DNA of 64,000 nt. Origin: Nitrospirales bacterium LBB_01. GTDB lineage: Bacteria > Nitrospirota > Thermodesulfovibrionia > Thermodesulfovibrionales > Magnetobacteriaceae. The notes under the pieces were generated by a model, which saw only the letters and a program-made list of their open reading frames with translations, ran no database searches and was not told the DNA's origin. Numbering within the stretch: position 1 is the stretch's first letter; the number at the start of each line of letters is the position of its first letter. This document shows positions 16,690 to 24,356 of this stretch, one piece after another. Where the stretch lies: NCBI GenBank assembly GCA_004376055.2, contig CP049016.1, positions 1,488,001 to 1,552,000 of the forward strand. Direction: 5' to 3'. Position numbers and translations under genes: made by a program.

Positions 16690-18027
16690 TTACTTAAAAG
16701 CAGCATCAATTGATTTTTCAATGCGGATGAGCATAGCTGAGAGGTTTTCTTGAGATATTGCAAGAGGAGGCATAATCACCAAGACATTACCAAGCGGTCT
16801 GATAAATACCGACCGTTTGCGAGCCTCATGGGCGACTTGCCATCCTGCTTTTTCTTCAAACTGGAAAGGCTCCATAGTTGCCTTGTCCTTTATCAGTTCA
16901 ATGCCTGCCATCAAGCCATAAACTCTCACATCGGAAACATGAGGGTGATTAAATATTGAGTTTAACCAGTCTCTGAGAATTTTTATTTTTGGCTTGAGGT
17001 TATTGAGCACATTGTCTTTTTCAAAAATCTCCAGCGAGGCCAGCGCTGCGGCGCAGCCAAGTTGGTTTCCGGTGTAAGAGTGGCCGTTAAAGAAAGTTTT
17101 CATTTCGGCAAATTCACCTAAGAAAGCATTATAGACTTTCTCAGTAGCAATTGTTACGGCAAGTGGCAGGTAGCCACCCGTTATACCCTTAGACAAGCAC
17201 AAAATATCCGGCACAACGCCCTCATGCTCACAGGCAAACATTGTACCGGTTCTGCCAAATCCGGTAGCCACCTCATCGGCTATCAAAAGCGTGTCAAACT
17301 TAGTGCAGAGATTGCGCACAGCTTTTAAATACCCCACGGGAGCTGTTATCATGCCGCCTGCGGCCTGAATCAGCGGTTCTATCAAAACTGCCGCCACATT
17401 AGGCGTTAAATGCTCTAAAATATTCCTTAATTTTGTAAGACAAGGGAACTCCCCGTCTGCTGTGCATCTGTATTTAGACGGTGCATCGGTTTCGTCCGAG
17501 AGTATGCCGTCAGGGCAGCTAAAACAGTACGGTGAGGGCGCTTTAATGGTCTTAAAAAGCAGTGGAGCATAAGTCTTATGAAACAAATCAATTCCGCCTG
17601 CGCTAACTGCGCCTATAGTGTCTCCGTGATAGCCGTTTCCAAGGGTCACAAAGACAGCATCTGCGCATTTCTTTGTGTGCTGCATGTACTGAAATGCCAT
17701 CTTTAACGCCGCCTCAACTGCTGTTGAGCCGTTATCGGAATAAAACACCTTGTTAAGTTTGTCGGTTTTAAGGTGCTCACTTATGAGGCTTACGAGTTTT
17801 CCGGCAAATTCAACAGATGGCTCATTGGCAAGCCCTAACAGTGTGGAATGAGAAATGTGCGAAAGCTGATTTATAAGAGCGGCATTAATTTCTTTTCTTG
17901 CGTGCCCGTGAATATTTACCCACATAGAGGACACCCCGTCAATGTACCATCTGCCGTACGTATCCTTAATAAAACAATCACGCCCCTCAGTTATCACAAT
18001 GGGAGTGTCGTTTATCCAGTCTCTCAT
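16690..18027 (-). CDS. bioA: Adenosylmethionine-8-amino-7-oxononanoate aminotransferase BioA (start unresolved)
   Basis: PLP aminotransferase of biotin synthesis, converting KAPA to DAPA with SAM as amino donor. Seen: the SSMWVNIHGH region, NGYHGDTIGAVS, LIADEVATGFGRTG, and the PLP lysine in CLSKGITGGYLPL. The first ATG at 18027 gives 445 residues but cuts off the conserved entry segment: the same frame upstream reads RAYIWHPFTQM directly before it, which is where E. coli BioA begins (HIWHPYTSM). Between the stop at about 18127 and 18027 no ATG, GTG or TTG is in frame. An AGAGG at 18118-18122 suggests that translation starts near 18106-18113, either at a rare codon (GTC, ATC or ATT) or in a shifted frame. 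See findings. Confidence 0.9.
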   Translation of the reverse strand: MRDWINDTPIVITEGRDCFIKDTYGRWYIDGVSSMWVNIHGHARKEINAALINQLSHISHSTLLGLANEPSVEFAGKLVSLISEHLKTDKLNKVFYSDNGSTAVEAALKMAFQYMQHTKKCADAVFVTLGNGYHGDTIGAVSAGGIDLFHKTYAPLLFKTIKAPSPYCFSCPDGILSDETDAPSKYRCTADGEFPCLTKLRNILEHLTPNVAAVLIEPLIQAAGGMITAPVGYLKAVRNLCTKFDTLLIADEVATGFGRTGTMFACEHEGVVPDILCLSKGITGGYLPLAVTIATEKVYNAFLGEFAEMKTFFNGHSYTGNQLGCAAALASLEIFEKDNVLNNLKPKIKILRDWLNSIFNHPHVSDVRVYGLMAGIELIKDKATMEPFQFEEKAGWQVAHEARKRSVFIRPLGNVLVIMPPLAISQENLSAMLIRIEKSIDAAFK

Positions 18028-18122
18028 CTGGGTAAATGGATGCCAGATATAGGCTCTGTCGAGGTCTTCGAGCCTCTTATTATTTTTTACAATGTCAAGG
18101 TCTGAGATGACAAAATACCTCT

Positions 18123-19037
18123 TTATTTAAATATTTCTTTGAATATCACTACTAATTCGTTGTCTATATTGGCTGGTAACTTTGTGTGTGGAATTTTTAA
18201 GTTTTTTAATACCGTATCAAATCTTTCAAAGCCGCCATTACTTCTTAGTTCAACCCACTGGACGCTTAAACTGTTCAGCTGCTTTTTATTAGTGTCAGAC
18301 AGTTTGTCAGCAACAAAAACCTTACTGTCTCTCGCTATGACGGCATCCGCACTTTCTGGATTTGCACGTCCCATTAATTTCACTTCGCATTTATACTGAT
18401 TTTTTCCATAAACTAAGTAAAAATATATTTCTCTATTAAAATCATCATCTTCAATCTCTTTTCCTTTTATCCTTAAGGCATAGTTTTGTTCAGGCACACC
18501 GTATAACTTGCAGAGTGTCTGCATCAACGGTTTTTCAACTCTTTTTCCGGCAGCACTCCAAAGGCCGCCCCTCAACTCAGCTCTTTTTACCGCTAAAGTG
18601 TTTACAACTATCAAACTTTCACTGACATTAAGGTCAACGCTAACACCTTTAAATTTAATTGTTAGTGTTAGTTCAAGGTCGTGTTCATTATCAACTACGT
18701 TTCTTATGGATTCATATAACAAGTCATAGTGTTCATTTGAAGCATTAATAACAATTTCTTTGGTAGAGGAATTAAACATATTGTGAATAGTCTTTTTATT
18801 TAAACCAGAATTGATAGCTATTTCTTTTGCAGGCAAGTCTGGATTTAGAAATGCTCTTTTATACCAATCAACGGTAATATCCATATTATTTAATTTTGCA
18901 TCAACTATATTCTTGAAAAAATCAATCGCAAACTGCAAAAACTCAGCATTGATAAGAGTTACAATTTCAATTCTATAATCATCACCTTTTAGTAATTTTT
19001 TAATTATATTTTTAGCAACCTCTTCAGTTAGTGTCAT
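18123..19037 (-). CDS. Type II restriction endonuclease (CfrBI-like)
   Basis: 304 residues, overlapping the methyltransferase stop by 4 bases (ATGA), so it is the restriction partner. I recognise a PD-(D/E)xK-like centre: an acidic stretch followed by YKCEVKLMGRANPESADAVI, where E and K of CEVK would be catalytic, then a strand with SKVFVADKLSD. A helix-turn-helix-like segment lies near residues 68-92 (LPAKEIAINSGLNKKTIHNM). The overall look fits the CfrBI family (C^CWWGG cutters), but this is from memory of the family, not a search, and the target site is not known. The gene is AT-rich compared with bioA and trpB, as expected for a transferred R-M system. Confidence 0.65.
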   Translation of the reverse strand: MTLTEEVAKNIIKKLLKGDDYRIEIVTLINAEFLQFAIDFFKNIVDAKLNNMDITVDWYKRAFLNPDLPAKEIAINSGLNKKTIHNMFNSSTKEIVINASNEHYDLLYESIRNVVDNEHDLELTLTIKFKGVSVDLNVSESLIVVNTLAVKRAELRGGLWSAAGKRVEKPLMQTLCKLYGVPEQNYALRIKGKEIEDDDFNREIYFYLVYGKNQYKCEVKLMGRANPESADAVIARDSKVFVADKLSDTNKKQLNSLSVQWVELRSNGGFERFDTVLKNLKIPHTKLPANIDNELVVIFKEIFK

Positions 19038-20449
19038 ATTTTTCCTTTAATGAGCGCTATAAAATTTTTGATATCAAGAAATTTTGGCTGCGAGTCTTTT
19101 GAGTTAAATAGATTTCCCTTGTTAATCAAGTCTTCTTTCATACGGCTTATATATTTTGGCTCTTTTTCTGTTAAAAAGAAATGTTGGTCTAAATTAGCAG
19201 CAGCTCGGCCAAGTGTTCCACTCCCAGCAAAAGGATCAAAAATTAAATCACCAACAAATGAATAATATTTTATAACTCTATTACATAATTCTAAAGGAAA
19301 AACTGCACTATGGATCCTATCAAAAGTTGGATCTACAAACCAAACATTTGAAGTTTCAAACTTGTCTGAAACCTTACTATTTCTAACCTTGTCCAAGTCA
19401 TATTGGTGTATATTCCAATCAATTAGTTTATCTGTTTTTTTCCTATAAACCATAAGCATTTCAGAGATAGCGTTTGGTTTATACCCTAAGGGCTTTCTGT
19501 GCTGCGCAAAACCAGCATTTCTATTTTTTACACTTGCCTCAGGTTTTACCCATACAATATCATCAATAAATTCCCAGCCCATTTTTACTAATAACGGATG
19601 AATATCATAAGGAATAGGGTATCTTTTGCTTGAGTGAGCCCTGCTCACTCTTGGAATAATAATCGGAGATGTATTAAGCACAAAAAATCTGCCCTCCTTA
19701 GTAATGCGATGAACCCCTTTAAAAACTTCTTCTAAAAATTTCAAATACTCATCATAACTCTGATAAATTGAATAATCTCTGGCATTATAATATGGTGGTG
19801 AAGTAAAAGTAAGATGAATGGATTCATCAGGGACGTATTTCAATATTTCTACAACATCGCCATGCACAATCGCATTTTTAAGAGAGATCGGAAACTCATC
19901 ATGCTTTCCATTGGTTTTGCAATCATAGCTTACTCCATTTATTTCTTTACCAATAACTTCTTTAATTAACTCGTTAGGATGATCAAGTAGTTTTGATAAT
20001 TCATCTTTTACTTGAGTATTATTTGCAAAAACAAGCAAACCCCTAATGGCTTGCAGCACAACTTTTGGGTCTCTGTCAGATAGCAATTTAATCAAGATTG
20101 GTATCGTTTTTTCGTTTCTTAATCGTCCAATAGCAGAGACTGACTCGCGTCTAACCTCTGTGCTTTCATCTTGTTTTGCAAAGTCAATGAAAGTGTCAAG
20201 CAAGGATATGTCACCTATTTTTGCAAGATTTTTTATAGCAAGAGAGCGAATTGTTTCATTATTGCGGCTTAATAAATTTAACAAAGGTTGTTTGCTGAAA
20301 CCATTTTCTAACCTGCCTAACTTCTGCAGCATATAAACTATAGTGCTGTCGTTTTGATCTTGCAAAAAAGATAGAAGAGCAGCTGTATTATTTTTCAAGC
20401 TGCCTATCCTATCACTATCTATTTGCTTATTTAATACTGAACGATTCAT
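19034..20449 (-). CDS. HEAT-repeat-fused DNA methyltransferase (N4-cytosine/N6-adenine, beta class)
   Basis: 471 residues. The N-terminal about 170 residues are HEAT-like helical repeats (RSLAIKNLAKIGD, RRESVSAIGRLRNEKTI, PKVVLQAIRGLLV). The C-terminal part is an amino-methyltransferase with catalytic motif IV TSPPY (217-220) before the SAM motif FDPFAGSGTLGRA, the beta-class order. An S-P-P-Y motif fits N4-cytosine or N6-adenine methylation; a CfrBI-like partner would favour N4-cytosine. HEAT repeats joined to a restriction-modification methylase are uncommon and may bind DNA or the nuclease. It lies upstream of, and overlaps, the endonuclease gene, so methylation precedes cutting on expression. 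Confidence 0.85.
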   Translation of the reverse strand: MNRSVLNKQIDSDRIGSLKNNTAALLSFLQDQNDSTIVYMLQKLGRLENGFSKQPLLNLLSRNNETIRSLAIKNLAKIGDISLLDTFIDFAKQDESTEVRRESVSAIGRLRNEKTIPILIKLLSDRDPKVVLQAIRGLLVFANNTQVKDELSKLLDHPNELIKEVIGKEINGVSYDCKTNGKHDEFPISLKNAIVHGDVVEILKYVPDESIHLTFTSPPYYNARDYSIYQSYDEYLKFLEEVFKGVHRITKEGRFFVLNTSPIIIPRVSRAHSSKRYPIPYDIHPLLVKMGWEFIDDIVWVKPEASVKNRNAGFAQHRKPLGYKPNAISEMLMVYRKKTDKLIDWNIHQYDLDKVRNSKVSDKFETSNVWFVDPTFDRIHSAVFPLELCNRVIKYYSFVGDLIFDPFAGSGTLGRAAANLDQHFFLTEKEPKYISRMKEDLINKGNLFNSKDSQPKFLDIKNFIALIKGKI

Positions 20450-20548
20450 ATTTTTTTATTTCAATAAAGCGCCAATGGTAATTCAATGCCATTATTCTTC
20501 TTATAACAGTTAAATATAGGATTTCCCCCCGTTTTATATGTAATTATC

Positions 20549-20578
20549 AATATAACAATTGTAGGCTCTCTCCGTCAA
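20549..20578 (-). promoter_or_regulatory. Promoter of the restriction-modification pair
   Basis: Minus strand: TTGACG (20573-20578), then TATATT (20549-20554) after 18 bases, or TTATAT after 17. The leader to the methyltransferase ATG would be about 95 bases and contains a G6 run and an AATGG...CCATT inverted repeat. Confidence 0.45.
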
Positions 20579-20638
20579 CTTTATGAATTACGATAGTTAA
20601 TTGGCACTGACCTACAAGCAATTTGGCGTTCCTTAAAA

Positions 20639-20821
20639 TTATTTACGCACTTCTGGTTTTCTAACAAACTTGAGACAATCAGTCCCAGAGGCAGCCTTAA
20701 CATCTCTTGATGGCAGCCCTTTGCTCTTAAAACCAAGCCCACGGCAGCCGTACGGGAACTTGCTGTCCCATGTTATATAGAAATTCCTGCACTTAAAACA
20801 GTCTATTCTGTTTGCGTTCAT
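20639..20821 (-). CDS. Small cysteine-rich conserved protein
   Basis: 60 residues with four cysteines: CFKCRNFYITWD, PYGCRGLGFKSK, LPSRDV, SGTDCLKF. I recognise this as a small conserved family seen in Nitrospirota and Desulfobacterota and often labelled hypothetical or, wrongly, uracil-DNA glycosylase. The cysteines probably bind a metal. No function is known to me. It is divergent from trpB. The ribosome site is weak (GGAG about 12 bases upstream). Confidence 0.6.
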   Translation of the reverse strand: MNANRIDCFKCRNFYITWDSKFPYGCRGLGFKSKGLPSRDVKAASGTDCLKFVRKPEVRK

Positions 20822-20869
20822 TAAAGTGAAATTCTCCAGAGCTTCACAGTGTTTCAGATTATATCATGA

Positions 20870-20899
20870 TTGCCTGTATTTCGTTAAATAAGTTAAAAT
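20870..20899 (+). promoter_or_regulatory. trpB promoter, block shared with selB
   Basis: TTGCCT (20870-20875), 18-base spacer, TAAAAT (20894-20899), inside a 41-base block (20866-20906) that closely matches the block before selB (24316-24354). The spacer holds TATTT-CGTT-AAATA, a small dyad. Confidence 0.5.
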
Positions 20900-20949
20900 T
20901 TAAAACTGTTTTTTAATAGCAGTGAAAACTATATTATCAGGGGGTACTT

Positions 20950-22305
20950 ATGAATACTACAAAAATCGTATTAGATGAAAAGGATATGCCGCGCAAGTGG
21001 TACAACATAATGGCTGATATGCCTAATCTTCCCGCTGCACCCCTTCATCCTGCAACCAGAAAACCCGTTGGGCCTGATGACTTATCGGTTATTTTTCCGA
21101 TGTCACTCATTGAGCAGGAGGTAACTCAAGAGAGGTGGATAGATATTCCAGAGGAGGTACTTAACATTTATACACTGTGGAGACCAAGCCCGCTCTACCG
21201 TGCCTACAGGCTTGAAAAGCACCTCGGAACTCCGGCTAAGATTTATTATAAGTACGAGGGAGTGAGTCCTGCTGGAAGCCATAAGACAAACACGTCTGTT
21301 CCTCAAGCATACTACAATAAACAAGCCGGTATAAAGCGAATTGCAACAGAGACCGGAGCAGGTCAGTGGGGCTCTGCGATGTCTATGGCATGTAAATTCT
21401 TTGGCCTTGATGTAACCGTCTATATGGTAAGGGTTAGCTATAATCAAAAACCCTACAGGCGCATTATGATGGAAACATGGGGCGGTAAAGTATTTGCAAG
21501 CCCAAGCACTCAGACTGAATCTGGCAAAGCGATTCTCTCAGCCGACCCTGAAAATCCCGGAAGCCTTGGCATTGCAATATCTGAGGCTGTTGAAGATGCC
21601 GCTACACATAAGGATACAAACTATGCGCTTGGATCGGTTCTTAACCATGTAGTGCTTCATCAAACAGTAATTGGTCTTGAATTAAAGAAACAGTTTGAAT
21701 TAATCAATGAATACCCGGATGTTGTGATAGGGTGCTGCGGAGGCGGTAGTAACCTGGGCGGCGTGAGTTTTCCGTTTATCCATGATAAGATAAACGGTAA
21801 GCAAGTGCGCGTTATTGCGGTAGAACCGGAGTCCTGCCCAACATTAACCAAAGGTGAATTCAGATATGATTTTGGAGACTCGGCAGGACTTACCCCGCTT
21901 CTTATGATGTACACACTGGGGCACAATTTTATGCCACCTGGGATTCATGCTGGAGGTCTCAGATACCATGCCGATTCACCGTTGGTCTCTCAACTTGTCC
22001 ATGACAAACTGATTGAGGCTGTAGCATATGGGCAGACAAAAGTGTTCGGGGCAGCCGTTACCTTTGCTCAAACAGAGGGGATAATACCGGCTCCTGAGAG
22101 TTCTCATGCCATCTGTGCCGCCATTGATGAGGCGGTAAGGGCTAAGGAGGAGGGTAAGGAAAAGACGATAGTCTTTAACCTCAGCGGCCACGGTTATCTT
22201 GATATGACAGCCTATGCCGATTTCATAGACGGCAAGATTATTGATTCCCCATATCCGGTTGAAAAAATAAAAGAAGCCCTGAATAAACTTCCGGTTATAA
22301 AGTAA
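20950..22305 (+). CDS. trpB: TrpB2-type tryptophan synthase beta subunit
   Basis: 451 residues, longer than TrpB1 (about 400) and with the TrpB2 N-terminal extension ([30 protein letters not shown]). The PLP lysine is in AGSHKTNTS, the phosphate-binding loop is [10 protein letters not shown], and the C-terminus has NLSGHGYLD. TrpB2 enzymes make tryptophan from indole and serine and are often encoded away from trpA, as here where no trp gene is adjacent; salvage of indole is therefore possible. A good ribosome site (AGGGGG) lies 5 bases before the ATG. It neighbours an accessory stretch but has housekeeping codon use. Confidence 0.92.
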   Translation: MNTTKIVLDEKDMPRKWYNIMADMPNLPAAPLHPATRKPVGPDDLSVIFPMSLIEQEVTQERWIDIPEEVLNIYTLWRPSPLYRAYRLEKHLGTPAKIYYKYEGVSPAGSHKTNTSVPQAYYNKQAGIKRIATETGAGQWGSAMSMACKFFGLDVTVYMVRVSYNQKPYRRIMMETWGGKVFASPSTQTESGKAILSADPENPGSLGIAISEAVEDAATHKDTNYALGSVLNHVVLHQTVIGLELKKQFELINEYPDVVIGCCGGGSNLGGVSFPFIHDKINGKQVRVIAVEPESCPTLTKGEFRYDFGDSAGLTPLLMMYTLGHNFMPPGIHAGGLRYHADSPLVSQLVHDKLIEAVAYGQTKVFGAAVTFAQTEGIIPAPESSHAICAAIDEAVRAKEEGKEKTIVFNLSGHGYLDMTAYADFIDGKIIDSPYPVEKIKEALNKLPVIK

Positions 22306-22384
22306 CAATGTGATACGCTGTATTGAGCACAGCTCTCCGTGCCTAAGTTCATTTTGCCTATTGTTATTGAAACGCCACAGATTC

Positions 22385-22413
22385 TTGACATTGTTTACAA
22401 TTGTGGTTACAAT
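22385..22413 (+). promoter_or_regulatory. Consensus promoter of brnTA with overlapping repeats
   Basis: TTGACA (22385-22390), exactly 17 bases, TACAAT (22408-22413). The predicted start falls on or next to the brnT ATG at 22419, so the message is probably leaderless. TTACAAT occurs twice (inside the spacer and over the -10), and ATTGT...ACAAT arms surround it, a plausible BrnA operator. Confidence 0.7.
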
Positions 22414-22418
22414 AGGGT

Positions 22419-22688
22419 ATGATATTTGAATGGTCTGAGGAGAAACGGCTTAAGGTTTTAAAGGAACGAAAACTGGATTTTATAGATGCCCAGCTTTTGT
22501 TCGACGGACGAAGCTTAAACACTGTTCCATCGCCAAGAGACACAGAAGAGAGATGGCTCAGCGTAGGGGAAATAAACGGTCGGCTTATTGCCGTTGTGTG
22601 GACAAAACGGGATGACGCTATCCGTATTATCACCATGAGGAGGGCAAGAGATGAAGAAAGAAGAGCATATTGTATGCTACACAACTGA
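22419..22688 (+). CDS. brnT: BrnT-family toxin
   Basis: 89 residues matching BrnT: IFEWSEEKRLKVLKERKLDF near the start, then RWLSVGEINGRLIAVVWT and IRIITMRRARDEERRAY. BrnT is a RelE-fold ribonuclease held by BrnA. It overlaps brnA by 38 bases, as in other brnTA operons where the toxin comes first. No ribosome site precedes it and a consensus promoter ends 5 bases upstream. The catalytic lysine and two arginines of the family appear to be retained. Confidence 0.85.
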   Translation: MIFEWSEEKRLKVLKERKLDFIDAQLLFDGRSLNTVPSPRDTEERWLSVGEINGRLIAVVWTKRDDAIRIITMRRARDEERRAYCMLHN

Positions 22689-23007
22689 AGAGCTTATCGC
22701 TATGCGTGAGCGCGGCGAGAACCGCACCGATTGGGCAAAGGTTGACGCCATGACAGAGGAGGAGCTGGAGGCAAGCATTGCCGCCGATCCCGACGATGTG
22801 CATGAGGAATTAGACTGGACGCAAGCATTTGTAGGATTGCCCCCGGGAAAGAAGCATATCAATATCCGTGTGGATGCCGATGTGCTTGACTGGTTCCGCA
22901 GCAAGGGCAGGGGATACCAAACCTACATGAACAGCGTGTTACGCGCCTTTGTAGCATCAAAAGCGAAAAGCGGACAAGATAACGTAAACCATGCTAAAAA
23001 GGGTTGA
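22651..23007 (+). CDS. brnA: BrnA-family antitoxin
   Basis: 118 residues. The C-terminal part is the BrnA ribbon-helix-helix (HINIRVDADVLDWFRSKGRGYQTYMNSVLRAF), which binds DNA and autorepresses the operon. The N-terminal part (TEELIAMRERGENRTDW) wraps the toxin. It is longer at the C-terminus than minimal BrnA. The start lies inside brnT, so translation is coupled. Confidence 0.85.
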   Translation: MKKEEHIVCYTTEELIAMRERGENRTDWAKVDAMTEEELEASIAADPDDVHEELDWTQAFVGLPPGKKHINIRVDADVLDWFRSKGRGYQTYMNSVLRAFVASKAKSGQDNVNHAKKG

Positions 23008-23024
23008 AAGGGACAGTTTAACCT

Positions 23025-23059
23025 CACTGTGGAGCAATCTTGCAGATTGCTCCACAGTG
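23025..23059. repeat. Perfect 16-bp inverted repeat (hairpin)
   Basis: Arms 23025-23040 and 23044-23059 are exact reverse complements with a 3-base loop (TGC). It starts 18 bases after the brnA stop. It could end brnTA transcription, though the T-run after it is weak (TTTGGAATTT), or be the remnant of a mobile element. Confidence 0.7.
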
Positions 23060-23161
23060 TTTGGAATTTAGAAAATTTTGGTGTTGCAGTCAAATGTTAA
23101 GGAGTATGAGTGCTCCAAAACGTAGAAAGAAGGTAAAGCTTAATGCCAACTATAATATTCC

Positions 23162-23611
23162 TCATGAACTTTTCAACCGTTGTGCATTGACTATTACAGG
23201 CTGAGTTAGGACATTAGGAATGACTATAGGGGTGTATCTGGCGAGATTTGGAGTGGGTGTCAACCTCACTCCTTTAACCAATTCTGCCACACCAATAATC
23301 CTCCACCCATAATTTATAAACTCCCCAAGATAAGTCGCTGCATCAGGGAAAGGTTTACCATGTTTAGTCGTACCATTTGTGCGAAGTGTCACAATTACGA
23401 TGCTAACGTTATGCTTATTTACCTCGGTAAAAAAATCTTTTGCGTACATTTCCGATTCCTGAAGAGCTGGTATTTACACATAAGTATTCTGGCTACCATT
23501 TATGTAATGAATAGACCGTAGACCAGTACGTGATGCGCCAGTAAGCTCTTTGATGGTAGAACTTTTCCCTGTATTAGTATTACCAATTATAGCCATAATA
23601 TCAATAGGCAT
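23162..23611 (-). pseudogene. P-loop NTPase-like gene broken by an in-frame TAA
   Basis: A strong ribosome site (AGGAGG, 7 bases) precedes ATG at 23611. The frame encodes a P-loop (AIIGNTNTGKSST, residues about 7-19) and runs to a TAA at codon 46 (23474-23476). After this stop the same frame stays open for 103 codons to 23162, with protein-like content (YAKDFFTEVNKHNVSIVIVTLR). The whole 149-codon frame therefore looks like one gene with a single nonsense change. TAA is not a selenocysteine codon. I do not recognise the family; the P-loop suggests a small nucleotide-binding protein, perhaps from a mobile element. Confidence 0.65.
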
Positions 23612-23682
23612 GACAGATCCTCCTGCTGGATTCATTTTTTGAAAACTATTTATACCACCTGCGGGGCATTTGCCCTCTACAC

Positions 23683-23925
23683 TTAATCTAAGTGTTTTTT
23701 ACTTTCTAAATATATTGTATCCGGGCAAAAATCCAAACCATTCACCCATTGGACAGTTCCTAAAAAAACCTTAGCGGAATTAAACATGCTGCGGTCTCTT
23801 AGCTGCTTAAAAATGCCTTTATCCAAATAAGGTGTGACGTCAAATATTCCCACCTCGCCATTGTCAAATATGATTCTTAATGTATAATCATTATTTGAGT
23901 AAACTTCTTTGACTCTTGGGTTCAT
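23683..23925 (-). CDS. DUF2442 protein
   Basis: 80 residues: PRVKEVYSNNDYTLRIIFDNGEVGIFDVTPYL, then WVNGLDFCPDTIYLES, the pattern of DUF2442. These small proteins commonly sit beside DUF4160 proteins, as here (12 bases downstream of that gene's end), and are suspected toxin-antitoxin-like partners. No function is proven. Confidence 0.8.
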   Translation of the reverse strand: MNPRVKEVYSNNDYTLRIIFDNGEVGIFDVTPYLDKGIFKQLRDRSMFNSAKVFLGTVQWVNGLDFCPDTIYLESKKHLD

Positions 23926-23937
23926 ATTTATTACAAA

Positions 23938-24207
23938 TTATCTTAAAGGCTCTATTTTAAATATCTCTTGGCCTGTAGAGGCAAGCTCCCAGTCTGCCAA
24001 TAAATCATCTCTATGTATTTCTATCCAAGCCTGGACCAGACGTGTTTTACTTAGCGGTAATTGTCCCTCCATCAATGCTCCGTCCGATATTGAAAACACT
24101 GCTTCACTCCCCTGATAGCGAACATGAATGTGTGGTAATTTATGCTGTCTGTTATCGAAAAAATACAGCGATATAATTATGCCATAAAACATTGATATAA
24201 CAGCCAT
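23938..24207 (-). CDS. DUF4160 protein
   Basis: 89 residues with the DUF4160 hallmarks: IISLYFFDNRQHKLPHIHVRYQGSEAVFSI and a C-terminal AWIEIHRDDLLADWELASTGQ. It is first in a two-gene unit with the DUF2442 gene. The pair recurs in bacterial genomes near mobile regions and is often regarded as a toxin-antitoxin candidate. Confidence 0.85.
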   Translation of the reverse strand: MAVISMFYGIIISLYFFDNRQHKLPHIHVRYQGSEAVFSISDGALMEGQLPLSKTRLVQAWIEIHRDDLLADWELASTGQEIFKIEPLR

Positions 24208-24319
24208 ACTTTGTAACCTCCGTTGGTATTCATTTTACCACATAAACGGTCACATAATGCAACATGTCTCCTTGCCCCCTTTGTCAACGGATTGGCGTTT
24301 AGAAGCAAAACTGTGATGA

Positions 24320-24348
24320 TTGCGTTATCTCGTTAGATAAGTTAAAAT
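24320..24348 (+). promoter_or_regulatory. selB promoter, block shared with trpB
   Basis: TTGCGT (24320-24325), 17-base spacer, TAAAAT (24343-24348). The ATG at 24357 is 8 bases after the -10, so a leaderless transcript is expected. The spacer contains TTATCT-CGTT-AGATAA, an exact 6-bp dyad that matches in position the TATTT-CGTT-AAATA dyad before trpB with paired changes. Confidence 0.5.
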
Positions 24349-24356
24349 TTAACACA

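Noticed and set aside
23106-23204. 32-codon frame beginning MSAPKRRKKVKL
   Set aside because: AAGGAG is too close to its ATG, and it runs into the 3' end of the P-loop gene on the other strand. It could be a gene remnant but cannot be supported.
23474-23476. Recoding of the stop in the P-loop gene as selenocysteine (since selB is nearby)
   Set aside because: The stop is TAA, not TGA, and no SECIS-like hairpin follows.
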